Assembly: GCA_005773635.1 (NCBI GenBank)
Contig: SXHN01000055.1
Span: 1 to 33,823, forward strand
Length of the DNA stretch: 33,823 bases
From: Actinomycetota bacterium
GTDB taxonomy: Bacteria > Actinomycetota > Acidimicrobiia > IMCC26256 > PALSA-610
Reading direction: 5' to 3'
Position numbers and translations under genes: made by a program. Below, piece after piece: positions 1 to 8,530 of the stretch. Each line of letters begins with the position of its first letter. The first letter of the stretch is position 1. The notes below the pieces were generated by a model. The model worked only from the letters and a program-made list of their open reading frames with translations. It searched no databases and was not told where the DNA came from.

Positions 1-884
1 ATCGTTGGCTGACTAGCTTCGGACCGCAACGCGATCGGAGCCACCAGCAACAACGAGCTCAGCGCGTACAACGACTGTGATGCGACACCATTCTCGTACG
101 CGATGTCGAGCCGCGATCGCAGAACGAGTACCAACGCCGCAACGATCCACAACAACAGCCCGCGATCGCGTGCAAATCGAGATATCGCTCGTACCCGCTC
201 GCCGGTGCGAGCAGCATCGGTGGACAACACGGCCAGCGCAATTCCGACGCCAAACGCCATCAGAAAGTTCGGTAACCACTGCTGATGGAACGCATTGCCC
301 TCAGTGCGAGACGACCAGACGATCCACGTCGCTCCCAACCCAAGCAATGCCAAGAATTCGGCCCTCATTGCCCCGACCCAGCGTCCAAGGATGCCCACCA
401 GATACCCATACAACGGAAGCAATAGGTAGAAGCTCAGCTCAACGGCCAAACTCCAAGCGTGGGGTAATCCCCTTGGCAAACCAAATGCGACCACAGTGTC
501 GCGCTGCGAATACACCTGCACGAGCCCGAACTGGCGGAGTACCCCTGCAATACCGACATTGAAGTCGAGCTGTGTGTTGTGAATCGCCGTGAAAAAAATC
601 AATGTCACCCAATACGCGGGCAGGATCCTGATCAGGCGATTACGGAAATAAACTCCGAGGCGCGGAGTTTCGGATCCATCGAGATGAGCGTGAGCCCAAT
701 TGCGATAGAGCAAGAAACCAGAGATCGCGAAAAATACCCAGACCCCAAAGCGCAGTTGTTGGAGCAGGTCGCGAGCCCAATCCGGGCTAGTCGGAGCGAA
801 GAAGTCCAGGTGATATACAAAGACACTGACCGCAGCGATCGCGCGTAATCCGTCTACTCCGACCAAGCGCGTTTTCGATGGCAA
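1..884 (-). CDS. Acyltransferase family 3 membrane protein, 3' end cut by window edge
   Basis: The minus strand reads open from position 884 to the left edge, about 294 codons, with no stop. Near the N-terminus is GVDGLRAIAAVSVFVYHL, followed by a FAISGFLLYR segment and then the HAWSLAVELSFYLLLP signature; these mark the acyltransferase-3 family (PF01757), integral membrane enzymes that put acyl groups on sugars or lipids. The rest is hydrophobic helices. The start is uncertain. A TTG at 884 is preferred: it gives the usual short N-terminus (PSKTRLVGVDG) and has TACAAT seven bases upstream. A GTG at 956 would overlap the divergent gene. The neighbouring glycosyltransferases suggest decoration of a surface glycan or lipid, which is inference. 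The C-terminal part lies outside the window. Confidence 0.85.
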   Translation of the reverse strand, partial: MPSKTRLVGVDGLRAIAAVSVFVYHLDFFAPTSPDWARDLLQQLRFGVWVFFAISGFLLYRNWAHAHLDGSETPRLGVYFRNRLIRILPAYWVTLIFFTAIHNTQLDFNVGIAGVLRQFGLVQVYSQRDTVVAFGLPRGLPHAWSLAVELSFYLLLPLYGYLVGILGRWVGAMRAEFLALLGLGATWIVWSSRTEGNAFHQQWLPNFLMAFGVGIALAVLSTDAARTGERVRAISRFARDRGLLLWIVAALVLVLRSRLDIAYENGVASQSLYALSSLLLVAPIALRSEASQPT

Positions 885-891
885 GCCACCG

Positions 892-897
892 ATTGTA
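892..897 (-). promoter_or_regulatory. Putative -10 (TACAAT) of a leaderless acyltransferase transcript
   Basis: TACAAT on the minus strand differs from TATAAT at one base and lies seven bases upstream of the TTG at 884. No Shine-Dalgarno sequence is visible. No good -35 was found. Confidence 0.45.
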
Positions 898-941
898 CTT
901 GGCTCAGCTTTATGCTCAGGTTCAATGGACCCGAGCCGCTC

Positions 942-2423
942 ATGAACCAACGACACCAGTCGTCAGCGAGTTCGACGGCTCCCTCAGACCGCGGCAACCA
1001 CCGTGCCTTCTTGTCAGCAATAGTCCCCGGCTCCGCGGTATCGATGTTGAGCGCCGCACTGCTGCTGCTCCGAGCGCCGACCAATGCCTTGACAACGGTG
1101 CTCGGCAGTATCCACGATCGCCAAGCGCGCGCCATATTCGATGGACACCTCGATATGCACCAAAGCGATCTTGCGATCGAAGCCTTCGACATCGAGGGCA
1201 AGTACCACACATATTTCGGAATCTGGCCAACACTGCTTCGAATGCCAGTACTCGCTGTGACCGACCGCTTCGATGGGAGGCTCACCGGAGTATCGATGCT
1301 GTTGGCTCTCGCGGTCGCGTTGTGGGCCGTCGCCTCTTTGCAGTGGCAACTCATGAACATTGATCAGCGCCCGGCCCTGTCCGAATGTCGGGTGGCGTCG
1401 GCGCGTTGGTGGATGCTCATTGGCATGCAGGTCGTCGTGGGTACAGGCACAGTTATTGCTTTCTTAACCAGTCGGCCGCTGGTGTATCACGAGATGGAAA
1501 TGTGGGGAATCGCGGGTGCCCTCGCAACTGCCGCCGCCGCACTGCGATATCTCACGCATCCCTCGACACGTCGCGCGGCGGCACTCGGAGCCGCAGTCGG
1601 CGTCACATTGTTGTCGCGTCCTTCTGTAGGTTTCGGTGCAGTCGTCTCGCTGTGCATCGTCGTTGGCGTGGCTGCCATCCGCAAACATGGCGCACGACAC
1701 CTCATGATGCTGGTGGGATGCGCGGCGTGCGCGGTCGGACTGTACGGCGGCGTCAATGCCGCCCGATTCGGTGGACCATTCGCGTTGCCGCTTGAACACC
1801 AAGTCTTCTCAGCCAGCGATCCTCAACGGCAAGCTGCGCTCGCAGCCAACGGTGGATCACTCTTCGGAGCGAAGTACGTACCGACAACTTCGTTTCAGTA
1901 TCTCCGCCCTGACGCGTTGCGACTCGACGATCGGTTTCCCTACGTCAATTTCCCACTGCGCCGTGCCCATGTTGTTGGGCGAGGTGTCATCTTCGACACA
2001 CTGGATCGATCGTCCAGCATGACGGCTTCAATGACCGGGCTGTGTGTGCTCGGAGCGTTCGGCGCGATGTACGTCGGAAAGCGCAGAGGTCGGCTCCATC
2101 CTGCGACCAACGCAATGACGCTCTCGGTAGCCGTTGGCGGTGCGTTCGGATCTGTTGCGGTGTTTTCCATCGCCTATGTCGCACACCGATACCTCTCGGA
2201 TTTGTTGCCGCCACTTATCGTGTTCGCGATCGTCGGTGTCCAGCGGCTGGTGGAACGGTCGTTGAAGTTTCCGTTGCGGGTAGTCGCCGTGCTCTGCATC
2301 GCCGGCGTCTGGATCAATATCGGTTTGGCGATCGTGTACCAACGAGATCCCCGATGCGGAGACCCTGATTATGGTCGAGGTACGACTGAGCCCGTGTGTT
2401 TCGTCAGTTCGAATAGCAATTGA
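942..2423 (+). CDS. Polytopic membrane protein, probable GT-C type glycosyltransferase
   Basis: About 493 residues from the ATG at 942; an in-frame ATG at 912 would add ten residues. It is strongly hydrophobic with about ten predicted helices. After the first helix is a loop containing an acidic stretch and YHTYFGIWP, a layout typical of GT-C fold lipid-linked-sugar glycosyltransferases, where the first extracytoplasmic loop carries the catalytic acid. Near the C-terminus is HRYLSDLLPPLIVFAIVG, a pattern common in uncharacterised actinobacterial GT39-like proteins. Family assignment rests on topology, not on a firm motif. It is divergent from the acyltransferase, and its last 55 bases overlap the 3' end of the opposing GT2-methyltransferase gene. 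TATGCT at 911-916 could be its -10. Confidence 0.7.
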   Translation: MNQRHQSSASSTAPSDRGNHRAFLSAIVPGSAVSMLSAALLLLRAPTNALTTVLGSIHDRQARAIFDGHLDMHQSDLAIEAFDIEGKYHTYFGIWPTLLRMPVLAVTDRFDGRLTGVSMLLALAVALWAVASLQWQLMNIDQRPALSECRVASARWWMLIGMQVVVGTGTVIAFLTSRPLVYHEMEMWGIAGALATAAAALRYLTHPSTRRAAALGAAVGVTLLSRPSVGFGAVVSLCIVVGVAAIRKHGARHLMMLVGCAACAVGLYGGVNAARFGGPFALPLEHQVFSASDPQRQAALAANGGSLFGAKYVPTTSFQYLRPDALRLDDRFPYVNFPLRRAHVVGRGVIFDTLDRSSSMTASMTGLCVLGAFGAMYVGKRRGRLHPATNAMTLSVAVGGAFGSVAVFSIAYVAHRYLSDLLPPLIVFAIVGVQRLVERSLKFPLRVVAVLCIAGVWINIGLAIVYQRDPRCGDPDYGRGTTEPVCFVSSNSN

Positions 2424-3817
2424 TATCCGAACATGGTTGGCCACGTAGCGGTCGCCAACTTGTCGACCCGTTGGGCACCGCGCAATAGCACGTTGCGCGG
2501 AGCACCAGATCCACCGCGCTCGAGGACCTCGAACGGCACACCAACCGCGGCCGCACGGGTGACTACAAATCCGCAATCCTGCGCCATCGACCGGAACGTC
2601 TTACGGGTGAAGAATCGAAGATGTCCCCGATCGAGAATGCCTCGACGTTCATACGCAAACCGCCCCGCCGCAACTCGCGAACGAGGATACCAATGGCTGA
2701 TATTCGGAACGCACGCGATCATCGTTCCCCGCGGACCTAGCAACTCCGCCGCGCCTCGCAGTAACAATTCAGGTTCTGGGACATGTTCAAGAACGTCGGC
2801 TGCGAGCACAAGGTCAAAGTCGCGACCAACGGTATCCGGAATGCCGAGAGCAAGATCAGCCGCAACAAATTGATCAACCCGGTCGTGTACTCCGTCTAGC
2901 TCCACGACATCGACACCAACGACGGTATGTCCGAGCTTACGAAGTTGTTCGCTCAGGTGACCCGATGAACATCCGAGGTCGAGGATTCGCATTGGTGCTC
3001 GGCCTTCGAGCCAAGCAGCAACGGTGCGATGCGAGCTGTTGTCACTTTGTTTCAACTCGTATTCCTGCGAATTAAACGCGCGCTCACCTGAACCGAAGCC
3101 CATTTTGTGGGCCCGATACTTCAACACGTGCCGAACAACATCGCGAGCGTACCCAAGCCCGTTCACGCGAGAAATCTCATCTCCGTAGTAGGTCGGAATC
3201 GGTATTTCGGCGATTGACTTGTTGGCTTCTAGTAGCTCCAAGATGATCTGAGTGTCGAAATCGAATCCGTCGCTGTTCGATTCGAATGGAATCTCGCGCA
3301 ACGCGGAAACGCGGTAGACGCGATATCCGCTGTGCCACTCCGAAAGCGACGCTCCCGCCGCAGCATTTTGAATTTTGGTCAGAATCTTGTTCCCAACAAA
3401 CTTGTACAGAGGCATCCCGCCACGACGAGCGGCACCATCGAGCATCATTCTCGAGCCGAATACCGCGTCAGCGTTGTGAGATTCCAGCGCGGCAACCATG
3501 TCGGGCAACATTTCGGGCGCGTACTGGCCGTCGCCGTGCAACAACACGATGACATCTAGTCCGTTATCGATCGCCCACCGGTAGCCGGCTTTTTGATTCC
3601 CGCCGTAACCAAGATTCGTTTCGTTGCGAAACACTCGCAACGGCAGATCGGATGTCTGCGCGTAGCCGAGACCCACAAGATACGTCGAGTCATCGCTGTG
3701 GTCATCGAACACCAAGATGTCGGAAATCTTCGACGCGAATTCGCGAGGAATACGATCGAGTACCTGCGCAAGAGTCGACGCGGCGTTATACGCCACCACG
3801 TGAATCCCGATACGCAT
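2369..3817 (-). CDS. Bifunctional family 2 glycosyltransferase / SAM-dependent methyltransferase
   Basis: 482 residues with two domains. Residues 1 to about 225 are a GT2 domain of the dolichyl-phosphate mannose/glucose synthase type: MRIGIHVVAYNA at the N-terminus, VFDDHSDDST near 36-45, and the nucleotide-sugar/metal motif HGDGQ at 94-98. Residues about 260-400 are a class I methyltransferase, with motif I ILDLGCSSG at 278-286 and ADVLEHVPEPE near 340-350. Such fusions are known in bacterial surface-glycan loci. The likely role is transfer of a sugar from a nucleotide sugar to a polyprenyl phosphate or glycan, with methylation of a sugar or linked group; the acceptor is unknown. It starts at ATG two bases after the stop of the upstream GT39-like gene, so the three minus-strand genes form one operon. 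Confidence 0.88.
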   Translation of the reverse strand: MRIGIHVVAYNAASTLAQVLDRIPREFASKISDILVFDDHSDDSTYLVGLGYAQTSDLPLRVFRNETNLGYGGNQKAGYRWAIDNGLDVIVLLHGDGQYAPEMLPDMVAALESHNADAVFGSRMMLDGAARRGGMPLYKFVGNKILTKIQNAAAGASLSEWHSGYRVYRVSALREIPFESNSDGFDFDTQIILELLEANKSIAEIPIPTYYGDEISRVNGLGYARDVVRHVLKYRAHKMGFGSGERAFNSQEYELKQSDNSSHRTVAAWLEGRAPMRILDLGCSSGHLSEQLRKLGHTVVGVDVVELDGVHDRVDQFVAADLALGIPDTVGRDFDLVLAADVLEHVPEPELLLRGAAELLGPRGTMIACVPNISHWYPRSRVAAGRFAYERRGILDRGHLRFFTRKTFRSMAQDCGFVVTRAAAVGVPFEVLERGGSGAPRNVLLRGAQRVDKLATATWPTMFGYQLLFELTKHTGSVVPRP

Positions 3818-3819
3818 AC

Positions 3820-5355
3820 CTAAACCTCGCCGAGTTGTGGGGCTGATGGTGATACTTGTAGCTCATCGGCGGTGTCGCTGCGCTCCTGAGCGGCGCGATT
3901 CCGAACAGATCGCCGACGGCGCACGCCGTCGGCGCACCAAACAATGCCCAATGCAGCACAAACCACCAGTGACGGCTCGGCAGTAGCGCGAAATCGAGTC
4001 TGCCCGTAGGTCACGACCGAGACTGCCGTTACGGTAATGACCGGTGTAGCGAGTATCCACGCATTGAGACGTTCACGGCACCGGATCAATGCGCCCACCC
4101 CAATGAGGGCGGGCGCAAGCAGTAAGTAGTAGGCAATGAGGCCAGGCCAGGCCACGAACGGCTCCCGGTTCTCACCTTTGTTGTACGAAATCATCGCCCG
4201 GGGCGCGTACAAGCTGAAGGTGCGCCCGACGCGGGCAGCAACCACTATGGGAAAACGCGACTTGTGATTCTTGAAATACTCGAATGCCTTGGCGCGATAC
4301 GCGGTCGACACCTCACTTTGGTCGCCGATCGAGGCTTCTCGCTCGGGCGTGTATGAGCAGCCATCTTCTGTAGCCCACAAGCCGATCGAGTCGCCGTAAA
4401 ACACAGGGTCGCAATACGAGCCAGCTAGCGCGAGTCCATCGTTGGTGGAGTTCATCACAAAGTGTTCAAAACGCCCTTGGTTGTAGATGAACCATGGGCT
4501 CATGACGACAATGCACCCAACCGCCGCGGCCGTAACGCGCGTGGTCGCTTTGACGAAGCCGTCGCGCCGACGCGCCGCGAGCGGAATCACCAACAGTGGA
4601 GCAAGCAACAGCAGCTCAGCGCGGGTCAACGCGGCCAACGCGATGGTGGCCCCTAATAGCAGGTAATTTCCCGACCCCGATGCCTTCGCACACCGCAAGG
4701 CGCACAGCATGCTCCCGATGACAGTCGTGATCGCAATCGTTTCCGCAAAGAGCAACCCGTCGTTCACCCACAGATTCGGGTAGAGCGCCGCGAACAGCGC
4801 GGCAACGAGGCCAGCAGAATCGCCCCCTAGGCGGCGGCCTAATAACCCGATGAGCAACACATTGAGTGTCCCTATGAGGGCCATCAGATACCGCTGCTCT
4901 CGCACGAAGGTGTGGCTGACCACTCCGTTACTCAAGCGAGTCTCGTCAGCGAATCGCACGAGCGGCTCTCGGTCGAATAGCCACGAAACCGAAGCGAGCA
5001 CGACCGATGTCATCGGCGGATGATCGGCAACCTCCGGATGGTCTCCAAACGCGCCTACGAAGCCGCGTCCGTCAGCAATCTGATTGGCCATGACGTTGTA
5101 GTAGAGCTGATCATTGGGCCGTTCGGCACTCTCACCGGTGCACTCACTTCGATATGACGAAATCACGCGACCCTCGGCAACAATGTTGCAAGGACCCTTC
5201 TTCGCGAACGCAACGTAACCGACGCGTAGCCCCAAGGCGCCGAGCAGGATCACCATCAGTAGTCGCGTGAACTTGCGCTGCCGCCGGCCAGTCAGTTGTT
5301 GGACCGCCGCGTTTGGGCCGGTGGACGCCTCATGCGGGGCCGCGACAGTACTCAT
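3820..5355 (-). CDS. GT39-like membrane glycosyltransferase
   Basis: 511 residues. After a cytoplasmic N-terminus of about 30 residues comes a first helix, then a large extracytoplasmic loop containing RPNDQLYYNVMANQIADGRGF and DHPPMTSVV. An acidic residue plus a HPP motif in this loop is typical of the PMT/ArnT-like (GT39, GT-C fold) enzymes that use polyprenyl-phosphate sugars. About ten further helices follow, with a charged C-terminal tail (RRRRSVRNRAAQ). The ATG overlaps the stop of the upstream gene as ATGA, so translation is probably coupled. The neighbouring GT2 domain could make the polyprenyl-phosphate sugar donor; that pairing is inference. No substrate can be read from the sequence. 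Confidence 0.8.
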   Translation of the reverse strand: MSTVAAPHEASTGPNAAVQQLTGRRQRKFTRLLMVILLGALGLRVGYVAFAKKGPCNIVAEGRVISSYRSECTGESAERPNDQLYYNVMANQIADGRGFVGAFGDHPEVADHPPMTSVVLASVSWLFDREPLVRFADETRLSNGVVSHTFVREQRYLMALIGTLNVLLIGLLGRRLGGDSAGLVAALFAALYPNLWVNDGLLFAETIAITTVIGSMLCALRCAKASGSGNYLLLGATIALAALTRAELLLLAPLLVIPLAARRRDGFVKATTRVTAAAVGCIVVMSPWFIYNQGRFEHFVMNSTNDGLALAGSYCDPVFYGDSIGLWATEDGCSYTPEREASIGDQSEVSTAYRAKAFEYFKNHKSRFPIVVAARVGRTFSLYAPRAMISYNKGENREPFVAWPGLIAYYLLLAPALIGVGALIRCRERLNAWILATPVITVTAVSVVTYGQTRFRATAEPSLVVCAALGIVWCADGVRRRRSVRNRAAQERSDTADELQVSPSAPQLGEV

Positions 5356-6971
5356 CGACTGCGGTTCACACGGGGAGAAAGTTCGATCACGTTGGCGTGT
5401 TCGAGCACCTCGGGATCGGAGGCCAACAGCAATGTTCGATCCCGCTGGCCCTGAGTCGCGAGTGCATCGAGGAATTCATCGCATAGTTGGGCATGCGTGA
5501 TATAGCCGGCCGCGGTGACGACGAAGATGTTGGCGTTCGACGGAGCGAACGCGAGCACGGTACGCGCAGCGTCGGACGGCGACACGGCATCCAGTCGCTT
5601 CGTGTAGTCGACCCAATCGATGAGATCAACCCGACGGTTATTCGGATACGACATTTCAACCAGCGCAACGTTCGTCGACCGCTGCAGCACTCGATGCACC
5701 GACGGACCAAGTTGATCGGGGCAATATACGACGATGTCTCCCGATGACGCGGCACGAAGAATGGACCTCGCAGCATCGCCGCCTTGAGTTCGGCTCTCAA
5801 CCACATTGCGCCCGGCGCCGACGGCACCAACCAGCATTACGAAGGCGACGACCCCGGATCGCACCCGAGCGTTTTCGAACAACGAAATCCCTCGCGCCAA
5901 CACAACTACAAAGAAGGGCAGTATGAGCGCGACGTAACGTGCTTGGAATCCGCTGCCACCGACGTACGCAACGATCGCGCCCACTGCGAGTGCGAAAAAT
6001 CCGACAGTCGCTTCCGGAGCCACTGAGGAGTGATTGTGGATGTCAATTTCGATCGTTCCTCGCGTCGTTGAATGTCCAGCCACGCCGACGACCAGCAACG
6101 CAACCGCCAAATAGACAAATGCCCATCCCTCGCTACGATCGCCACCAGAAAATTCCAATATCGAACGCGCAATCGGAATCGGCGGAAGTTGCGGGACCGC
6201 CCACGGAGTACCTGTGTGCTCGGCTTGGTACAAGAAGTTGGGAAGCCACACGACGAACGTCGAAGTGCCCACACCGATCGCTGTAACAATGCGCAGCGCT
6301 GCTGGGCGCAACTTCGGCGACCGCCATGCAACTGCCAGCATGTAGATCGCACTGACCAACACCAATGACAGGGACCAATAGTGGGTGAATACAAGCATTG
6401 CTGAAACAACAGAAATCAACAGCAGCCGCGTCGTTGTGGGCTGGTCGCATGCCCGCCGAACCGCCAGGATTCCCACAAACACAAAGAAGATTTCAACGCC
6501 GTACATTCGGGTCTCGGTTGCGAAGCGAATCGCATACGGATTGAGGGCGAACACGATTACGGTCAACCAACCAGTCGTTCGACCCCCAGCCCGTTTCCCC
6601 ACAAAGTATGCAGCCGGTATCGCAGCGACCCCAAACATTCCCGCCAGTGCACGCACAGCCACGTCGGACGTACCAAAAATTTCCATCCAGCCATGCAGCA
6701 TCCAGTAATACAGCGGCGGCGCTCCATCGTGACGTAACCATGAACCAATTTCGCGCAGCGGCAGCTGACTGATGTTGACAGTCAATGCCTCATCAAGCCA
6801 CAAGTCGGACTTCGTCACGAACCGTGCGACGACAGCAGCCGCCAACGCACACACGACGACAGCCGGAGAGACGCGATCAACAACGCGAAGCAACGGCGTG
6901 CACACCGACCGTAAGTGCTTCGACAACCGGCTCGAAGCGTCGGAATTGACCGGAGGGTCGGACACTGTCAC
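5352..6971 (-). CDS. GT39-like membrane glycosyltransferase (PMT_2-like)
   Basis: About 539 residues from the GTG at 6971; an upstream in-frame start at 7031 would add 20 residues that do not look like protein of this family. After the first helix is KSDLWLDEALT, the aspartate-glutamate motif of the first loop in GT39/PMT-type enzymes, followed by GAPPLYYWMLHGW, the typical PPLYY element. About eleven helices follow, then a soluble C-terminal domain of about 130 residues containing VVYCPDQLG. This domain is also common in such proteins and of unknown use. It is first in the three-gene glycan operon. TATGCT lies eight bases before the GTG and no Shine-Dalgarno sequence is seen. Confidence 0.82.
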   Translation of the reverse strand: MTVSDPPVNSDASSRLSKHLRSVCTPLLRVVDRVSPAVVVCALAAAVVARFVTKSDLWLDEALTVNISQLPLREIGSWLRHDGAPPLYYWMLHGWMEIFGTSDVAVRALAGMFGVAAIPAAYFVGKRAGGRTTGWLTVIVFALNPYAIRFATETRMYGVEIFFVFVGILAVRRACDQPTTTRLLLISVVSAMLVFTHYWSLSLVLVSAIYMLAVAWRSPKLRPAALRIVTAIGVGTSTFVVWLPNFLYQAEHTGTPWAVPQLPPIPIARSILEFSGGDRSEGWAFVYLAVALLVVGVAGHSTTRGTIEIDIHNHSSVAPEATVGFFALAVGAIVAYVGGSGFQARYVALILPFFVVVLARGISLFENARVRSGVVAFVMLVGAVGAGRNVVESRTQGGDAARSILRAASSGDIVVYCPDQLGPSVHRVLQRSTNVALVEMSYPNNRRVDLIDWVDYTKRLDAVSPSDAARTVLAFAPSNANIFVVTAAGYITHAQLCDEFLDALATQGQRDRTLLLASDPEVLEHANVIELSPRVNRSR

Positions 6972-6979
6972 AGCGCCGC

Positions 6980-6985
6980 AGCATA
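6980..6985 (-). promoter_or_regulatory. Putative -10 (TATGCT) of the glycosyltransferase operon
   Basis: TATGCT on the minus strand is eight bases upstream of the GTG at 6971, inside the 105-base gap after the F420-type oxidoreductase gene. A weak CTGCGC lies 16 bases further upstream. This supports the GTG as start of a leaderless or nearly leaderless message. Confidence 0.4.
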
Positions 6986-7076
6986 CCGGGCCGTTAATTT
7001 GGCGCAGCGCGATCTTGGCGCAATGCCACAAAAGAATCTGGCTTTGAATGAAGGTCTGAAGAGAAGTGCCAATCGC

Positions 7077-8057
7077 CTAGCGGTACGTAACGTTGGGGAT
7101 CACGTCGGCTGCGAATTTCTCGATGCTGTAGGTGCTTGGTACGTCGCGAAACCACATCACAAATTCGCGGCAACCAGCGTCAACGTACGCTTGGACCTTC
7201 GGAATCACTTGAGCCACCGTTCCAACGAAGTGGTTCGCGACATATTGCTCGTGGGGCACGTCACCGCGCAACGCGCCGCCGCCTGGAGATGACAACCAAT
7301 CCGCAAGTTCGGCTTCAGTAGCAAAGATCCGGCAATCAGGCCCGTGGGTGCGGGTGATTGAGGCAAATTCACGACCCAGATCGGCGCAGTGGCCCGCTAA
7401 CACTTCGCTTTTGTGGCGAAACTGTTCGATTCCAACCTGCCAATTGGTATGCGAAGCGTGCTTGGCTGCGACGCGCAAGGTCTTGCGTTCTCCTCCACCG
7501 CCTACCCAGATCTCAGGAAGTTGCTGCAGCGGCTTCGGATCGCAATAGGCGCCGTTAAATTCAAGATGTTTGCCTGCAAAAGTGGTGGTCTCTTGGGACC
7601 ACAACATCCGAACCGCTTCAAGGGTCTCGTCGAGCAACTCGATGCGTGCGCCCGGAGCGGGAAATTCTATTCCGTAGGCTTGGTACTCGCGTTCGTACCA
7701 TCCGGCCCCAAGGCCGAAAATAAGGCGCCCGCCACTCATCACATCGATACACGCCGCAGTCTTCGCCAACACACCTGCATTGCGATACGCCGCGCACGTC
7801 ACCAACTGGCCGAGCTTCACGCGACTTGTCACTTGTGAAACCGCGGCGAGGGTCGTGAACGCCTCGAACACGTGGGTTGGCGCTCGCCTCGGAACGGTTT
7901 CGACGTGGTCGTACACCCAAAGATGGTCGTAGCCGCACGATTCGATTACCTGCGCGATTTCGAGACTCTGCTTCCACGCGCCAGACGCATCGATCCCAAG
8001 ATATTCAAGCTTCCAACCTTGGGGAATAAACGCCCCAAACTTCAGCTGAGAATCCAT
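7077..8057 (-). CDS. LLM-class F420-dependent oxidoreductase (Rv1855c-like)
   Basis: 326 residues of the bacterial luciferase-like TIM-barrel fold. The N-terminus KFGAFIPQGWKLEYLGID and the segments YDHLWVYDHVETVP, TSRVKLGQLVTCAAYRN, DVMSGGRLIFGLGAGWYE and LPEIWVGGGGERKTLRVAA match the actinobacterial subgroup named after Rv1855c (TIGR03560). Proteins of this class use coenzyme F420 (some use FMN) for hydride transfer to varied small molecules; the substrate here is unknown. The ATG directly follows the TAG stop of the VOC gene (TAGATG), so it is the last gene of a three-gene operon with the VOC protein and the zinc dehydrogenase. Confidence 0.9.
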   Translation of the reverse strand: MDSQLKFGAFIPQGWKLEYLGIDASGAWKQSLEIAQVIESCGYDHLWVYDHVETVPRRAPTHVFEAFTTLAAVSQVTSRVKLGQLVTCAAYRNAGVLAKTAACIDVMSGGRLIFGLGAGWYEREYQAYGIEFPAPGARIELLDETLEAVRMLWSQETTTFAGKHLEFNGAYCDPKPLQQLPEIWVGGGGERKTLRVAAKHASHTNWQVGIEQFRHKSEVLAGHCADLGREFASITRTHGPDCRIFATEAELADWLSSPGGGALRGDVPHEQYVANHFVGTVAQVIPKVQAYVDAGCREFVMWFRDVPSTYSIEKFAADVIPNVTYR

Positions 8058-8528
8058 CTACGCCGCCGGCGAATCATGAAGCCACGCCTTGTCCCACCAT
8101 TGGATTTCCACCATCATTGGGAGTAAAAACCCGATGTAACACGAAGTGATCTTGATAGGTCCGTGGTCATCGCGATGTTTATCGATGATGTCGACCCGGT
8201 CATCACGCACTTGGTACGACTTAGCCGCGGCCAGAATCTCATCGAGTTCGCCTTCAGTCCCAACTGAGAAGCCATAGTGATCCATACGTGGACAGCGCAT
8301 CGGGTCTGCCTCACCGTGTAGGAAGACGAACTGTTCGAGTGAATAGGTGTGGAATACGAGGCGTTTGCCTGCGATGTCCATCATCTCGAGGTGATTCCAC
8401 CCGAATACGTCGGAGTAAAAGCCGATGAGCTGCTCCTTCACAGCTCCGTCAAGCATCGCAGGATCGAGGCTCATTGCGACATGGTTGAAATGCGGGGGGC
8501 GCCGCTTCGGCGTATCTGTGGAACTCAT
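8058..8528 (-). CDS. VOC-family (glyoxalase/dioxygenase-like) protein
   Basis: 156 residues. It has a vicinal-oxygen-chelate pattern: an N-terminal histidine strand (PPHFNHVAMSL), LIGFYSDVFGWNHLEM, RLVFHTYSLEQFVFLH, then a second module with CPRMDHYGFSVGTEGELDEIL and a C-terminal MMVEIQWWDKAW strand that carries the usual glutamate. His-His-Glu metal binding is plausible. The family covers glyoxalases, extradiol dioxygenases and epimerases, and the reaction cannot be told from sequence. A Shine-Dalgarno-like AGGAGAAGGA (minus strand, 8537-8546) lies upstream of the ATG, and the gap to the dehydrogenase stop is two bases. It sits between the zinc dehydrogenase and the F420-type oxidoreductase and probably acts on the same compound. 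Confidence 0.8.
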   Translation of the reverse strand: MSSTDTPKRRPPHFNHVAMSLDPAMLDGAVKEQLIGFYSDVFGWNHLEMMDIAGKRLVFHTYSLEQFVFLHGEADPMRCPRMDHYGFSVGTEGELDEILAAAKSYQVRDDRVDIIDKHRDDHGPIKITSCYIGFLLPMMVEIQWWDKAWLHDSPAA

Positions 8529-8530
8529 CG

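Noticed and set aside
1-956. GTG start at 956 for the truncated acyltransferase
   Set aside because: It would overlap the divergent gene's start and add 24 residues of non-family sequence; the TTG at 884 has a -10-like element at the right distance.
2028-2576. Open frame of 182 codons on the minus strand
   Set aside because: Antisense to the plus-strand membrane protein and overlapping the methyltransferase end; low-complexity Arg/His-rich translation.
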